Positions 1 through 10,596 of a stretch of 64,000 nt of DNA are shown here, one piece after another. Below the pieces are notes generated by a model that saw only the letters and a program-made list of their open reading frames with translations, had not been told where the DNA came from and did not search any database. The translations under genes were made by a program, and so were the position numbers. Position 1 is the first letter of the stretch, and each line of letters starts with the position of its first letter. Origin of the DNA: Albula goreensis (lineage: Eukaryota; Chordata; Actinopteri; Albuliformes; Albulidae); contig CM040747.1 in NCBI GenBank assembly GCA_022829145.1, forward strand, positions 38,828,052 through 38,892,051, written 5' to 3'.

Positions 1-3000
1 CTCTGACCCAGAGAGTGATAAGTGAGTGAGTTGGATCGACGCTATTTCCAGTGAGGTTTGTGCGCGCAGTTCGGCGGCGTCTGGTAAATCCTGGAAGCAG
101 ATCTCTCAAAACTCATCCACTCCACTCGAATATTGTTTTTTCCCCACGGTTTTGTTTTTCTTCTTCATCCGTAACCAACTAAATTGTGCGACAACGTGAC
201 GCTCAGTCCAGTCTGTCGGAATCTTTTAGAAAACGCTGAACAAACCGATTGCTGGGGGAAGCAGACTGTTGCCTTCGTAATTCCAAGACCGGGCTGTCCG
301 TCCCCGGCGTCAAGAGTGAGCTTGCCGCGGAATGAGAAGCTCCGGCGTTGGGTACAAGCGGCGTTGGGTACAAGCGGCGGAGGCAACGTCAGTCCTCTTT
401 TTTTTCTTATTGTATTTAAAGAAGTGGAGTGTATCAGCTTCACGCCACTTAACTCAGCAACCTTATAGCTAGCATTGACGAGTTGAAAGACAACCAGAAA
501 GACTGCCCAGGGAGGCCATGACACTATCAAGCTAGGAATATGTATCCTGTTTTACCAAAAATATTTTGGAATCCACATCAAATGTAAGCTATTTTTCATC
601 ATCATTTCCGATTGGAATGCCGGGCTTCTTTCTTTTGACGAGGAAAAGTTTGTTGGAGCTCTCAGTCCAGCAGGCTCCACTCGGACATTGTAGGCGATCA
701 CTCCAGTAATAGTGGAGTGCGTGAACTTGACTGCTTGGTGGAAGTCTCTCGTCAAATGGATGTTTTAGAACACAACTGGTAGGCTAAATACTTGGCTACA
801 GTATGAAACATTGATTTGACTGCATGCTGAATTTAAATATGATTATCAAACCTACTTTACTGCTGTCTCATATGACCGTCTATGATTGAGTTTACTTTGT
901 AAAGGTACCAGAGTCAGACATGATGGCGCCATTTTGAGTCCCCATAGATTCACAATTCTAGCTCTGTGGTAAACCCTCATCAATCCAAGTGGGACACAGC
1001 ACAATATTTTACTCGCAGTTACATTTATCCTAGTTACATAAATCATGTTATGGAACTTGGCACAATTAGGTAAGAGACAATCAAATCTCAACTGAAGTCA
1101 ACGTAGGCTATGTATCAGGAGGCTAAATTATGGTGACTACAAGATTATAAAGCGAGACCTGTACAAAAACTATGTGAACACAAAGCAAGTTTTTTACTAA
1201 AACCTGAAATCCCCAACAGCCAAGTTTATTGGCAATTAGGCTCTCTAGTGGACTCATTTAGTAACTGCAGCAGAGCTTAGAGAGGAGCCAAAGCATTTAG
1301 ATACAGCAAAACTGTTCTGAACAAAGATCCAGTTTTGTGTGTTATTTCATTTCTGGTTTTATGCAACCAGTTAATGCTACAGCTGTGTTGGTTTTCTTGT
1401 AAAACTGAGTGTTATTGTTGTAGAGGTTAATTATTTCCAATTACACTAAAGATGAGTAAACACAACAAAATATGGGAAAACGATGCACAGCCAAAATATT
1501 TACTTGCATCTAACCCTAATCACAAAAATTTGACTTTGTGTAAAATTATATTTCAAATGATATAGGGTTACATAGAATTTACTGGCACTTGGCATCGGGT
1601 TGTATGTTTGTGAATTGGGTAATTCAGTGGTACAGTGCCACAGAATGAATTTAGGCTAGATATATGACATTGACAGTGAGAGTTTAGTCACACTTAAAAA
1701 TTTGGGCATTTATACAGACTATACTGAAGTATCAAAGGCTTTCCAGGTACTGGGAAAAATCACTGAATTCCAAAGAATTACTGAGCACTAACATCCAGCA
1801 TATTATAAGTTTGAGGATAAGGAGACTGTGATACCTTTGGATGCTGAGCACATTGACCCAGAACCTGGTAAATGCTGGACTGTGATGCCAGAACAGGAGC
1901 AGGAGATGCCAGGGCCAGTTGAAAGTGGGAAAGTGAAAACAGAATTTGGAAATACTTATATTTCACACCAGTTTATCATTGTTGATTGTATAACTAAATA
2001 CTAAAAATAAGGACCACAGTAAAATTGTTAATGAGCTTTTCTCGCTGTTGCAACTTTAAGAAATGAATAATGCACTGCTTTACAAGAGCCAAAGAAAAAA
2101 TGTTTTAAGATGCATTATGTGTAATAAAATAATACGTTTTGTGACACTGAACGGGGAGGATCAGCAAGGTGGGACAGCACAATGAAGCAAAAGCACTCGA
2201 GCTCTTCAGTTTGCCAGGCACGAAGCCTGCTTTAATAAGGAAGCAACAAGTAATACAGCCAGCGGCAAAACACAGCCGCAATGAATGGATAAACATAAAC
2301 GAGCAGTTAAACACAAACAGTGGCGATGGGGCGGTCGGCAGGCAATCTCCTCTGCAACACACGTCCTCGTCTTCGTTAGCCAGAGTCTGTGGAGAGCAAA
2401 ACACAGCCAGTTCATATGCCCCGAGAGTGGAGACAGACAATCTCCCCGAGCATGGGACCACGGCGACTTTAGTAGTCCCGCAATCACCCTGGAGTAGCGG
2501 CAGCTGGGCTGATTGCTGAAGGGTTGCTGGTGTGCCTCGTTGGTGGCTGTCAGCAGCCCAACGCCGCTCTCCAGGGTCCTGCTGCTTCGACTGCATGCCC
2601 CGCGCTATCCTGAGTGCTGATCGTGTTTTCCCAGTGGCGGTTTGAGATGACCGTTTGCAGGCAGTGCGGCGCTGGGTGGGGGCAACTCCTCTTGCCCCGC
2701 CACAGTTTATAGTTAAACATCAAAAAATGATTTTAGTTTCCTGCTGATGGCTCAGTGATGTGCACTGTTTTGACATTGGTGTTCCTACGTTGGGGTTTTT
2801 GTGGTAAAATTCATGAAAATCAATAACTATCAAAAAGTTTTGTCACAGGTCATTTAAAAATGATCACCATCAAAACAGACACACGGCACTGCTGATCAGA
2901 TGTGAACTAAAACCCCCTTGCTTTCCTGTGACTACTCCTGTGAACCTTTATCTGTGTGATATTGTTTGCTTTTTTACCCTCATGGGAAGGAAATACAAAC

Positions 3001-3463
3001 TTCTCACAACTTGTCAATCTAACTCACTATTCACTCTGAAGGCTGTAATTTGCTTTAATAATGAAATACAGTGTAAAAGGATCTGATAACTCCATCCTTA
3101 GCCCTGCAGTCCACACTTGGCTCAGGGGCATAAGTAGGGCCATGAGTGAGGCTTAAAGCCCAGAGTTAGCCTGAAAAAGACTGTGGAAAAGGTAGCCGGG
3201 CCATTAGCCCCAAATTCTGACAGAACTGAATAGAGGAAAAGGGGCTAGTTCGGTCAGGAGCACAGCTGTAGAACTGTCAGACTTGAGCAGGACATCTTAT
3301 TCTCAGGTGTAAAGTGCTGCAGTTGGAGAGTGTAGCACAGACATCTTCCTCAGAGCATTGTAGATCTTACAATCCTCATTATCACTCTTAATCAGTGAGC
3401 ACTATCAATACTACATTTAAAATATTAAGTGTTAAATATTAACACATCACCTCTTTCTTTCAG
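1..3463. other. No gene recognised (left of first NLR exon)
   Basis: No exon or known repeat could be assigned here. The first 450 bases are relatively GC- and CpG-rich and include a 16-base perfect tandem duplication at about 344-376. The stretch 2100-2700 is also GC-richer than its surroundings and may be part of an unrecognised repeat. The small open frames in this stretch show no known motif or splice structure. It is probably intron or 5' flank of the NLR gene to the right, but that is inference. Confidence 0.4.
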
Positions 3464-3637
3464 ACTCAGCAGCTGTGGTCTTACAGAAGAGTCCTGTGAA
3501 ATTGTGGCCTCAGCTCTCCAGTCATCAAACTCACCCCTGAGAGAGCTGGACCTCAGCTACAATAACCTGGGAGATTCAGGAGTGAAGCTGCTCTGTGCTG
3601 GACTGAAGAGTCCAAACTGTAAACTACAGATACTGGG
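3464..3637 (+). CDS. NLR (NLRC3/NLRP-like) gene, leucine-rich-repeat exon
   Basis: This 174-nt exon encodes one ribonuclease-inhibitor-type leucine-rich repeat pair, with segments [18 protein letters not shown] and [19 protein letters not shown]. It has a pyrimidine-rich acceptor ending in CAG before 3464 and a GTGAGT donor after 3637. It contributes one nucleotide to its first codon and leaves two for the next exon, the usual phase of 174-nt LRR exons in fish NLR genes. LRRs in cytoplasmic NLR receptors serve ligand recognition or autoinhibition. The next exon found (14002) has the complementary phase. FISNA/NACHT exons are not visible, so the gene starts to the left of the window or this is a remnant. 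Confidence 0.85.
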
Positions 3638-4667
3638 GTGAGTCGTGCTGTGTACTTTGTGACTTTTAGTAAATAGTTAGTGATTATGGCTCCATACGAA
3701 GAAACGTGAAACAGCTCCTTCTCTTAATTTACTCCTCTCTCCCCAGCCTTCCTTCCTTTGTCCACATTGGTCCCATCCCTCTCTTCTTACTCCTCTATCA
3801 CAGCAAAGTAAAGCAGGATAAACCCCTATGAGTCTTAGGGTTGCCAGCCGTGTTGTTCCTGACCAGAATTATCTTGTGTTGAAGTTGAGTGTGAAAGTGG
3901 AATTATGTGTGTGTTCTATCCATAGACTAGTGTCGATACAGCAACATGTATTTTATGGTTAAAAACGCTGCTCCCTTCTTTTATGGTCCCTTGCCATGCA
4001 CCCAGACATGGCCTGAGAGGGACAAATGGACTCCACCCCCTTGTAAATACCCCTGAATCAGTGACCAAAGAGGCAACAGGCTTTTCAAGCATGGCAAGGA
4101 GCAGAGCTTTACTCAGAAACTAAAACGAAACACTTATGACAGCCAAAATGGATGTACATTTGGAGTTACCAGTTAAAAGCGGAATTGGGCATGGTACGAC
4201 CCTCTTTGTTGTTGGTAAGCCCTAAGATGCCCCCAAATGTAGAATCCTTTGATAAACATGCCCAACCACAGGGGGTTATCACCTGTCTCTCTCCCTCTGG
4301 CTCCTTCCCCTTCTGGAGCATGTGTGTGTATGTGTGTGTGTGTTTGTGCATGTGAGCAAGTGAGCAAACAGGTTTGCTTCAACTATCCTGGAGTTACTCA
4401 TTAGAACACCTGCAGAGCCTGCAGCATGTAGGTAGGAGATAGTTTGTCGGATGTGGCGTGCCCTTTTCTTGGTGATCGCATCAGCACTGAAGCTCTAATA
4501 ATTTGCAGAGCTTTACATGGGGAGAGGGAGATTAGACCCTGATTAGATAGCTATTCTATCATTCCCTGATGAGTATCTTTGTGAATTTTCCCATTTTCTG
4601 AGCAATCAATAATTAATTTGAACAACATTCTCCAGGCTCATATTTCAAACATTAGGCAGCACATCAT
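3638..4667. other. Intron sequence, nothing recognised
   Basis: This is the start of the 10.4-kb intron between the two LRR exons. It holds a short TG-rich tract near 4322-4350 and no recognisable coding sequence. Confidence 0.5.
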
Positions 4668-6343
4668 TTCAAGGTGCTTTATTGGCATGACATGGACTGT
4701 GTTGCCAAAGCAAATGGTACAGTTAACACAATAACAGAACAATTAACACAGTAACAGGGGAAAGAAAGGAACAAACATGAATGCATACAATGAATGACTA
4801 TTAACTAAGATACATTTATTATATTCCTGCACTGGTGACAGGTTGCTACATATAGAGCAGCCAGGGAGGCTGTGTGTCCTTCACCCAGTAAGATTGGTAA
4901 TTGTCTCTCCACAGGGAGTGTTTCAAAATTTGGATATATTCTTTTAAATTTTTCAAAGAAGTCTTTGTGAATGTTTGTGTAATTTGTGCAGTATAGGAGG
5001 AAGTGTCGCTCTGTCTCAGCCTCACCTGTCTCACAGTGATCACATATCCTCTCCTCTTTGGGGCGCCAGGTTTGCTTGTGTCTGCCTGTTTCAATGGCCA
5101 GGCTGTGATCACTTAGTCTGTATTTGGTTTGGATCTGTCTCTGCTTCATATCTCTGACAGTGGAGAGATATTCTGCCAGTTTGTAATTGCTTAACATAGT
5201 GTATCAACATAATTTGTTTTGGAGTTTTGTCATTTTCTTTCAGTGTGCCAAATAAGAATCTTTTGTTTGATTTATTAATTGGCTGATTTTAATTGAAGCA
5301 GTGCTGGTCTGAAACATGTCATAGTTAGTATTGTTCGTTATTTGGTTTGTTAGTTTAATGACCAGCTGACTGAGAGGACTTCTGTTAGGACTTAGCTCTT
5401 GGGATAGGAAGGCCTTACATTAGAGGGAATTTCGTTTTCTTGCAATTGCATAATCTACCACACTGTTCCCAAGAGCTGAGCTGTAAGTGAACCTTCCAAA
5501 GGAGTCCCCTCTGATCCTACCATGAATGGTATACAGACCCAAGGTTTGACAGAGATACACTACCTGTCTACCATTTTTATGAATTACATTGTCGTGGCTG
5601 TTTGTGGTTTTTATGACTGGAGTGTGGTACATAGGAACTTGGCCAAAGATGTGTTTGTTTCCTTCAGTGGTGAGGAAGTCAGGGAGAGTACCTGTCCTGG
5701 CGTTTAGGTCTCCACAGAGCAGCACACTTCCCTGGGCCTGGAAGTGGCAGATGTCTGTGTGCAGATCATTAAAAATGGATGCATTGAAATAGGGAGAATC
5801 CAATGGGGGGTGTAGATTGCACATAGGTACATATCTTTTTCAGATGGAAAGATTTTTTAATTTATTTTTAACCAAAGGTAAGTGTCACCTGTTTTTACTG
5901 GGTCAATGAATTTACTTATTTCTTCCTCGTACCACACAATAATTCCTCCAGAATCTCTGCCATGATTTATATGCGAATGTTTAAGAGAAGGGAGAATTAT
6001 CTCTCTAAAGTTGTGTGGGCATTCTGTGGACACGACACCACAGTTTCACCGAGTAGCACAATATCAACATTTTCCAAACTACTTACAAATTCAGGATCTG
6101 TGCTCTTCAGACCAAGTGATGAGGACCACAGACCCTGGATGTTCCAGCTACAGATTCTTCTGTAGTCAAAATGCAAATATAAATGTATCGAAAAATTAAA
6201 TAAACTACAAACATGAAACTATATATCTAATTGATTTAAAAGGATTTGCTTATGATTGAACATATACATTGTATACTCTCAATTATATTAATTATTATGT
6301 ATTTATTTATTTATTTATTTACCTATTTTGTACTCACTCCCCT

Positions 6344-8026
6344 CTAGGTTATTAATTTGTTGCAGATCAAACCCAGCAGGCGGCAGATCTCTCTCATGTC
6401 AGAGCCAGCAGCGCTCTGAGTGGCTGCAGCATAGCTGAGTCCAGGCTGTGTGTGCTGGGCTGCAGCATAGCTGAGTCCAGGCTGTGTGTGCTGGGCTGCA
6501 GCATAGCTGAGTCCAGGCCGTGTGTGCTGGGCTGCAGCATAGCTGAGTCCAGGCTGTGTGTGCTGGGCTGCAGCATAGCTGAGTCCAGGCTGTGTGTGCT
6601 GGGCTGCAGCATAGCTGAGTCCAGGCTGTGTGTGCTGGGCTGCAGCATAGCTGAGTCCAGGCTGTGTGTGCTGGGCTGCAGCATAGCCGAGTCCAGGCTG
6701 TGTGTGCTGGGCTGCAGCATAGCTGAGTCCAGGCTGTGTGTGCTGGGCTGCAGCACAGCTGAGTCCAGGCTGTGTGTGCTGGGCTGCAGCATAGCTGGGT
6801 CCAGGCTGTGTGTGCTGGGCTGCAGCATAGCTGAGTCCAGGCTGTGTGTGCTGGGCTGCAGCATAGCTGAGTCCAGGCTGTGTGTGCTGGGCTGCAGCAT
6901 AGCTGAGTCCAGGCTGTGTGTGCTGGGCTGCAGCACAGCTGAGTCCAGGCTGTGTGTGCTGGGCTGCAGCATAGCTGAGTCCAGGCTGTGTGTGCTGGGC
7001 TGCAGCATAGCTGAGTCCAGGCTGTGTGTGCTGGGCTGCAGCATAGCTAAATCCAGGGTGTGTGTGCTGGGCTGCGGTGCTGAGTGTTGGGTTGTGGGGG
7101 GGTGGCGGGAGCGGGGTGGGCAGCGTGGGCATCCTGCCTCTCCCCTGGTGCTGTGTAGGGCCAGTCCTCCTGGGCACATGAATCCTGTGTGTCCCATGAC
7201 GGCTGTGCTTGGGTATGGGGCTGGCTAGCTGTCGGCCCAAGGCGGTGTCTCTCAGGTACTTGGCAAATATTTTGACCCCCTGCTCATTTCGATGTACCCG
7301 GTCACATAGATGTTGAGCGTTCGGATTGGGGTGGTGGACGAGGTGTACGTTAGCCAGCTGTGAGCAGCCCCTGCTCAGCTGGCTGTTGATGCTGTTTATG
7401 GTGTGTTGTGACACGTCAGCACGGGGCAGAAGGGTGGAGATAATAATCTTTGCCCTGGGGAAGCGCTGTGTGGCTCTCTCAGCCACTCCCATCACAGAGG
7501 CAGCCACCCCCTCCCACTGAGAGGCCAGGTCATTGGTCCCGGTGTGGATGATGATGGTGCCAGGGTTTCCCAGGATGCTGTCTGAGAGCTGCTGTAGGGC
7601 AGACTTAGTCGTGGGGCACCACAGCTTACACACCCTCCTTTCTGGGAACATGCGTCTCATATCCACATGCTTCTGGTTGGAGTCGGTCAGGAAGGCAGTG
7701 TTTGTGGATGGGGCCACTGTGTGCATGGGGTGGGCAGTGTGTTTGGGTTTTGCCACGTGATTGGAGGGTGTAGTGTGATTGGAGGGTGTAGTGTGATTAG
7801 GGGGTGTAGTGTGATTGGAGGGTGTAGTGTGATTAGGAGGTGAAGTGTAATTGGAGGGTGTAGTGTGATTAGGGGGTGTAGAGTGATTGGAGGGTATAGT
7901 GTGATTAGGGGGTGTAGAGTGATTGGAGGGTATAGTGTGATTAGGGAGTGTAGTGTGAGTGATGTGTCTTGGGAAGGAACTGGTCTGTTTTTCCTGGAGG
8001 TGGGTGAGGGGGTGCGTGTAGCTTGT
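6344..8026 (-). CDS. LINE ORF1: SGNH/GDSL-hydrolase-like protein with two internal tandem repeats
   Basis: The reading frame is open from about 8026 to 6344 (roughly 560 codons). The first ATG is unclear: the 470-codon stretch starting at 7756 begins with GTG, and the frame is open upstream of it. Order: a hexapeptide array of the type TTPSNH (about 11 copies), then an SGNH domain with the serine block LTDSNQKHV, the Asn block IIIHTGTNDL and the C-terminal Asp-x-x-His in CDRVHRNEQGVKIF, then an 18-copy dodecapeptide array AAAQHTQPGLSY, then a short tail ending LGLICNKLIT. Esterase-type ORF1 proteins are known in CR1-like LINEs and are thought to act in the retrotransposition RNP. The catalytic blocks look intact, although the element has lost its RT. 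Confidence 0.7.
   Translation of the reverse strand, partial: TSYTHPLTHLQEKQTSSFPRHITHTTLPNHTIPSNHSTPPNHTIPSNHSTPPNHTTPSNYTSPPNHTTPSNHTTPPNHTTPSNHTTPSNHVAKPKHTAHPMHTVAPSTNTAFLTDSNQKHVDMRRMFPERRVCKLWCPTTKSALQQLSDSILGNPGTIIIHTGTNDLASQWEGVAASVMGVAERATQRFPRAKIIISTLLPRADVSQHTINSINSQLSRGCSQLANVHLVHHPNPNAQHLCDRVHRNEQGVKIFAKYLRDTALGRQLASPIPKHSRHGTHRIHVPRRTGPTQHQGRGRMPTLPTPLPPPPHNPTLSTAAQHTHPGFSYAAAQHTQPGLSYAAAQHTQPGLSYAAAQHTQPGLSCAAAQHTQPGLSYAAAQHTQPGLSYAAAQHTQPGLSYAAAQHTQPGPSYAAAQHTQPGLSCAAAQHTQPGLSYAAAQHTQPGLGYAAAQHTQPGLSYAAAQHTQPGLSYAAAQHTQPGLSYAAAQHTQPGLSYAAAQHTRPGLSYAAAQHTQPGLSYAAAQHTQPGLSYAAATQSAAGSDMREICRLLGLICNKLIT
6421..7075. repeat. 36-bp minisatellite, about 18 copies
   Basis: The unit, in + orientation, starts GCTGCAGCATAGCTGAGTCC and is nearly identical from copy to copy. 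Because 36 is a multiple of 3, the array stays in frame in the LINE ORF1 (dodecapeptide). It is also open in a second minus frame and in one plus frame, which produces long shadow open frames. Confidence 0.95.
7758..7960. repeat. 18-bp minisatellite, about 11 copies
   Basis: Units alternate between GATTGGAGGGTGTAGTGT and GATTAGGGGGTGTAGTGT types. On the minus strand the array is in frame with ORF1 and encodes a hexapeptide of the form (T/S)(T/I)P(S/P)NH. Confidence 0.9.
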
Positions 8027-8030
8027 TTAG

Positions 8031-9076
8031 ATATTGCCTAAATTGGCCTAAATTGTTACTTGTAGCCATTTGTGTTACTAGCCTGTGCTGAGCTGGCCTG
8101 TCAATCAAGCTGCTTTCCAACTGTCAATTTTAAGTGTCACTTTTTACAGTTGGGACACACAGCTAGGTGGCTGATGGTAATGCTACACACTTTAATTCAG
8201 TGATGTAATGTAGTTTTTTCCCCTTCAGCTTTATTTTGTTCTCTATCTTTTCTCCTTTTTCATCATAGTGGTTTGCCTTTCTTATTTTATCCCTTTAAAT
8301 TTAAAAATTAAAAATTTGTAAAGGCTTACCTTTCTTCTGTTTTCTGTTTGTGTTCCCTTTTTTAGTAAATGTCCAAATTCCTTTTTCTTGTTGTGTGTGA
8401 ATTTCTCCTCTTATTTTCAATCCTTTCTGTTCTTCTTGTTATTTTTTGTTGTTGTTATCCTTTCTCTTTTTTTCCCCTATTCCTGTCCCTTTACTGTTGG
8501 TGATTTAGCTCAGCATTTCCAAAGAATTTCCATTTGCTTATTTAAATGTAAAAAAAAAAAAACAATAAAAATGACCTTATAAATAACTGAACTTACGGAT
8601 TGTCAATAAGTATGTAATATTAGTTTTGTATTTGTGTTTAATTTGTAGTTTAGTTCATTTAATCCATTCTAAAGATGTTTTTTTATCAGGAGCTCATCTT
8701 TCTGTGATTCACCCTCCATTCAGAACAAATGTTATTCTTTACCTTTGAGTTTTATATGAATGGAAGTTGTCTTTGTCACATCAGAGAGGCTGAACACATT
8801 AGCAAGGCAAACGTTACTCTAACTGTTACTCTTCTACACTGTTAAGATAATATGTGATGCAGCCCACATCATTACAAATGCTGAATCCAAGTGGCCAGGC
8901 TCTGTCCATGACTCAGCTTAAATTTTTACAAAAATTACACTGTACCCCCATATGATTATTGGACAGTTTGATGGTGTCCTACTTTGGGACAGAGAGTTCC
9001 CCTACCTGCCCTCTCTGATGACCTCTTACCCTGACCCTGAGCCGTCTCTACATGTTATCATATTCTCTTTGTTATA
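8031..9076. other. Intron sequence, AT-rich, nothing recognised
   Basis: T-rich intronic DNA with pyrimidine runs around 8210-8560. No gene or repeat was assigned. Confidence 0.5.
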
Positions 9077-10596
9077 CAGTCAACTCCAGAATTATTGGCA
9101 CCCCTGACTGGAAATGCAGTAAAAATACATTAAAAAAATAACATTATTGAGATAAACTCAAAATGCATAGATGTGAAAAACATTGTAGTTTATGAACATT
9201 CCTATTATTCCAAAATCATACATTTATTTAACAAATAAACAAATTCATTAAAAAGAAGGATTCATAATTATTGGGTCTTATACTGTTTGACAAGGTTAAG
9301 GCACACATTTGGATGGATTTTGGACCATTCCTCTTTGCAGATCCTTTCAAGATCCTTCACATTCTTGGGTTTGTGCTTATCACCTGCCCTCTTCAGTTTA
9401 GCCCACAGATTTTCCATCGGATTGAGGTCTGGTGACTGAGATGGCCATTGCAGAACATTGATTTTGTTGTCCCAGAAATATTTCTGTGTGGATTCGGAGG
9501 TGTGCTTTGGGTCATTGTCTTGGTGGAAAGTTCACCTACAGCCAAGTCTCAGCCTTCTGGCAGAGGCAACCAGATTGTCAGCCAAAATTGCCTTATACTT
9601 GGTGGAATCCATTGAGCCATCGATCTTTACCAGCGCCCCTGGACCTCTGAGATTAAAACAGCCCCAAAACATCACTGACTCACCACCATGTTTCACCGTG
9701 GGTATGAGGTGCCTTTCCTTGTATGCATCTGTTTTTGGATGCCAAACATGCCGATGCTTTATCTGAACAAAACCTTTAATTCTGGTCTTATCTGACCACA
9801 GCACCATCTTACAATATTTATTAAAATTATTTTTTGGCAAATTGCAAGCGCTTGCTTCTGTGTCTTGGGGTGAGAAAAGGCTTTATTGCTGCATCCCTTC
9901 TAAAAATCATGTGGTTACGGAGGTGGCATCTGATGGTGCTTTTTGAAACCTGGTGACCCCAAGATGCCACCAAGGCCTGCAATTCCTTCACAGTGAATCT
10001 TGGGGATTTTTTTGCTTCTCTCACCATCCTCCTCCCTATCCTAGGGGGAGAATGCATTTGCGTCCTTTACCTGTCAGGTTTTCAACTGTTTCATGTTTAT
10101 TAGATTTTTTCAATAATTGCTCTGACAGTGCTCAGTGGTATATTTACTCCTTTGTGGATCATCTTGTAGCCATTACCAGTCATGAAAGTCTACAACCATC
10201 TGTCCCTTTTAAACTGCCATTTTATTTTTGTTTTCTTCATGTTGTTGGATGGCAAGGGTATTTTTTTATGCGTGGTACCTCATTTTTATACCCTAGTGAA
10301 ACTGGAAGTGATGTAATGATAAAATGTAGTATAACTCTTAGATGAACTTAAATTAGATGAATTTCATTCCAGGCTTAAATTTGGTAGATTTTATTAATGA
10401 TAATATTTAGGGGTGCCATTAATTGTGAAACTTTGATCTGGAGGAAATTAATTTTTAATTAAATTAATGAATGATTTTGGTTGGCTCAATTGAAACATTA
10501 ATACACAACAGAAGTTGTTACATGTTGGCATTTTGAGTTTATCTCCATTATGTTCTTATGTATTTTTTGTTGTAATTTTACCACATTTTCAGTCAG
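9077..10596 (-). mobile_element. Tc1/mariner (Tc1-like) transposon, broken
   Basis: The left end starts CAGTCAACTCCAG directly after a TA dinucleotide. A long inverted repeat is recognisable: 9105-9165 pairs with about 10530-10596, and inner copies of the ATTATTGGCACCCC-type motif occur, the IR/DR layout of some Tc1 elements. The outermost about 28 bp of the right end are missing. The transposase is on the minus strand. The N-terminal helix-turn-helix part is at 10057-9827. The catalytic part at 9840-9532 contains LWSDKT. It then shifts frame near 9530, after which the motifs DNDPKHTS and [11 protein letters not shown] supply the remaining D and E of the DDE triad. The copy is inactive and sits in the NLR intron. 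Confidence 0.9.

Larger units (their letters stand above)
4668..8030 (-). mobile_element. LINE (non-LTR retrotransposon) with SGNH ORF1, endonuclease and C-terminal tail; RT core missing
   Basis: Read on the minus strand, the parts come in LINE order: an ORF1 with an SGNH/GDSL esterase-like domain (about 8026-6344), an EEP endonuclease (about 6150-5420; motifs WNIQGL, LLGET, LLCGDLNARTG and SVVDYAI), and a C-terminal tail at 5197-4805 with a Cys/His motif (CDHC...ETERHFLLYC). The 3' end is the tail sequence near 4668-4692, containing GTGCTTTATTGGCATGAC. Almost all of the reverse transcriptase that should lie between endonuclease and tail is absent, so this copy has a large internal deletion, and the endonuclease is also frameshifted. 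It lies antisense in the NLR intron. The clade is uncertain; CR1-like and Tx1-like LINEs are candidates. Confidence 0.8.

Noticed and set aside
184-468. 94-codon open frame near the left edge
   Set aside because: No recognisable motif, overlaps another frame on the opposite strand and contains a short tandem duplication.
2105-2596. 163-codon minus-strand open frame
   Set aside because: Several overlapping frames on both strands in GC-richer DNA; no domain seen.
6421-7075. Possible CRISPR-like array (36-bp period)
   Set aside because: Units are contiguous with no variable spacers, and the DNA is vertebrate; it is a minisatellite.
6452-7228. 258-codon plus-strand open frame
   Set aside because: Shadow of the 36-bp minisatellite.
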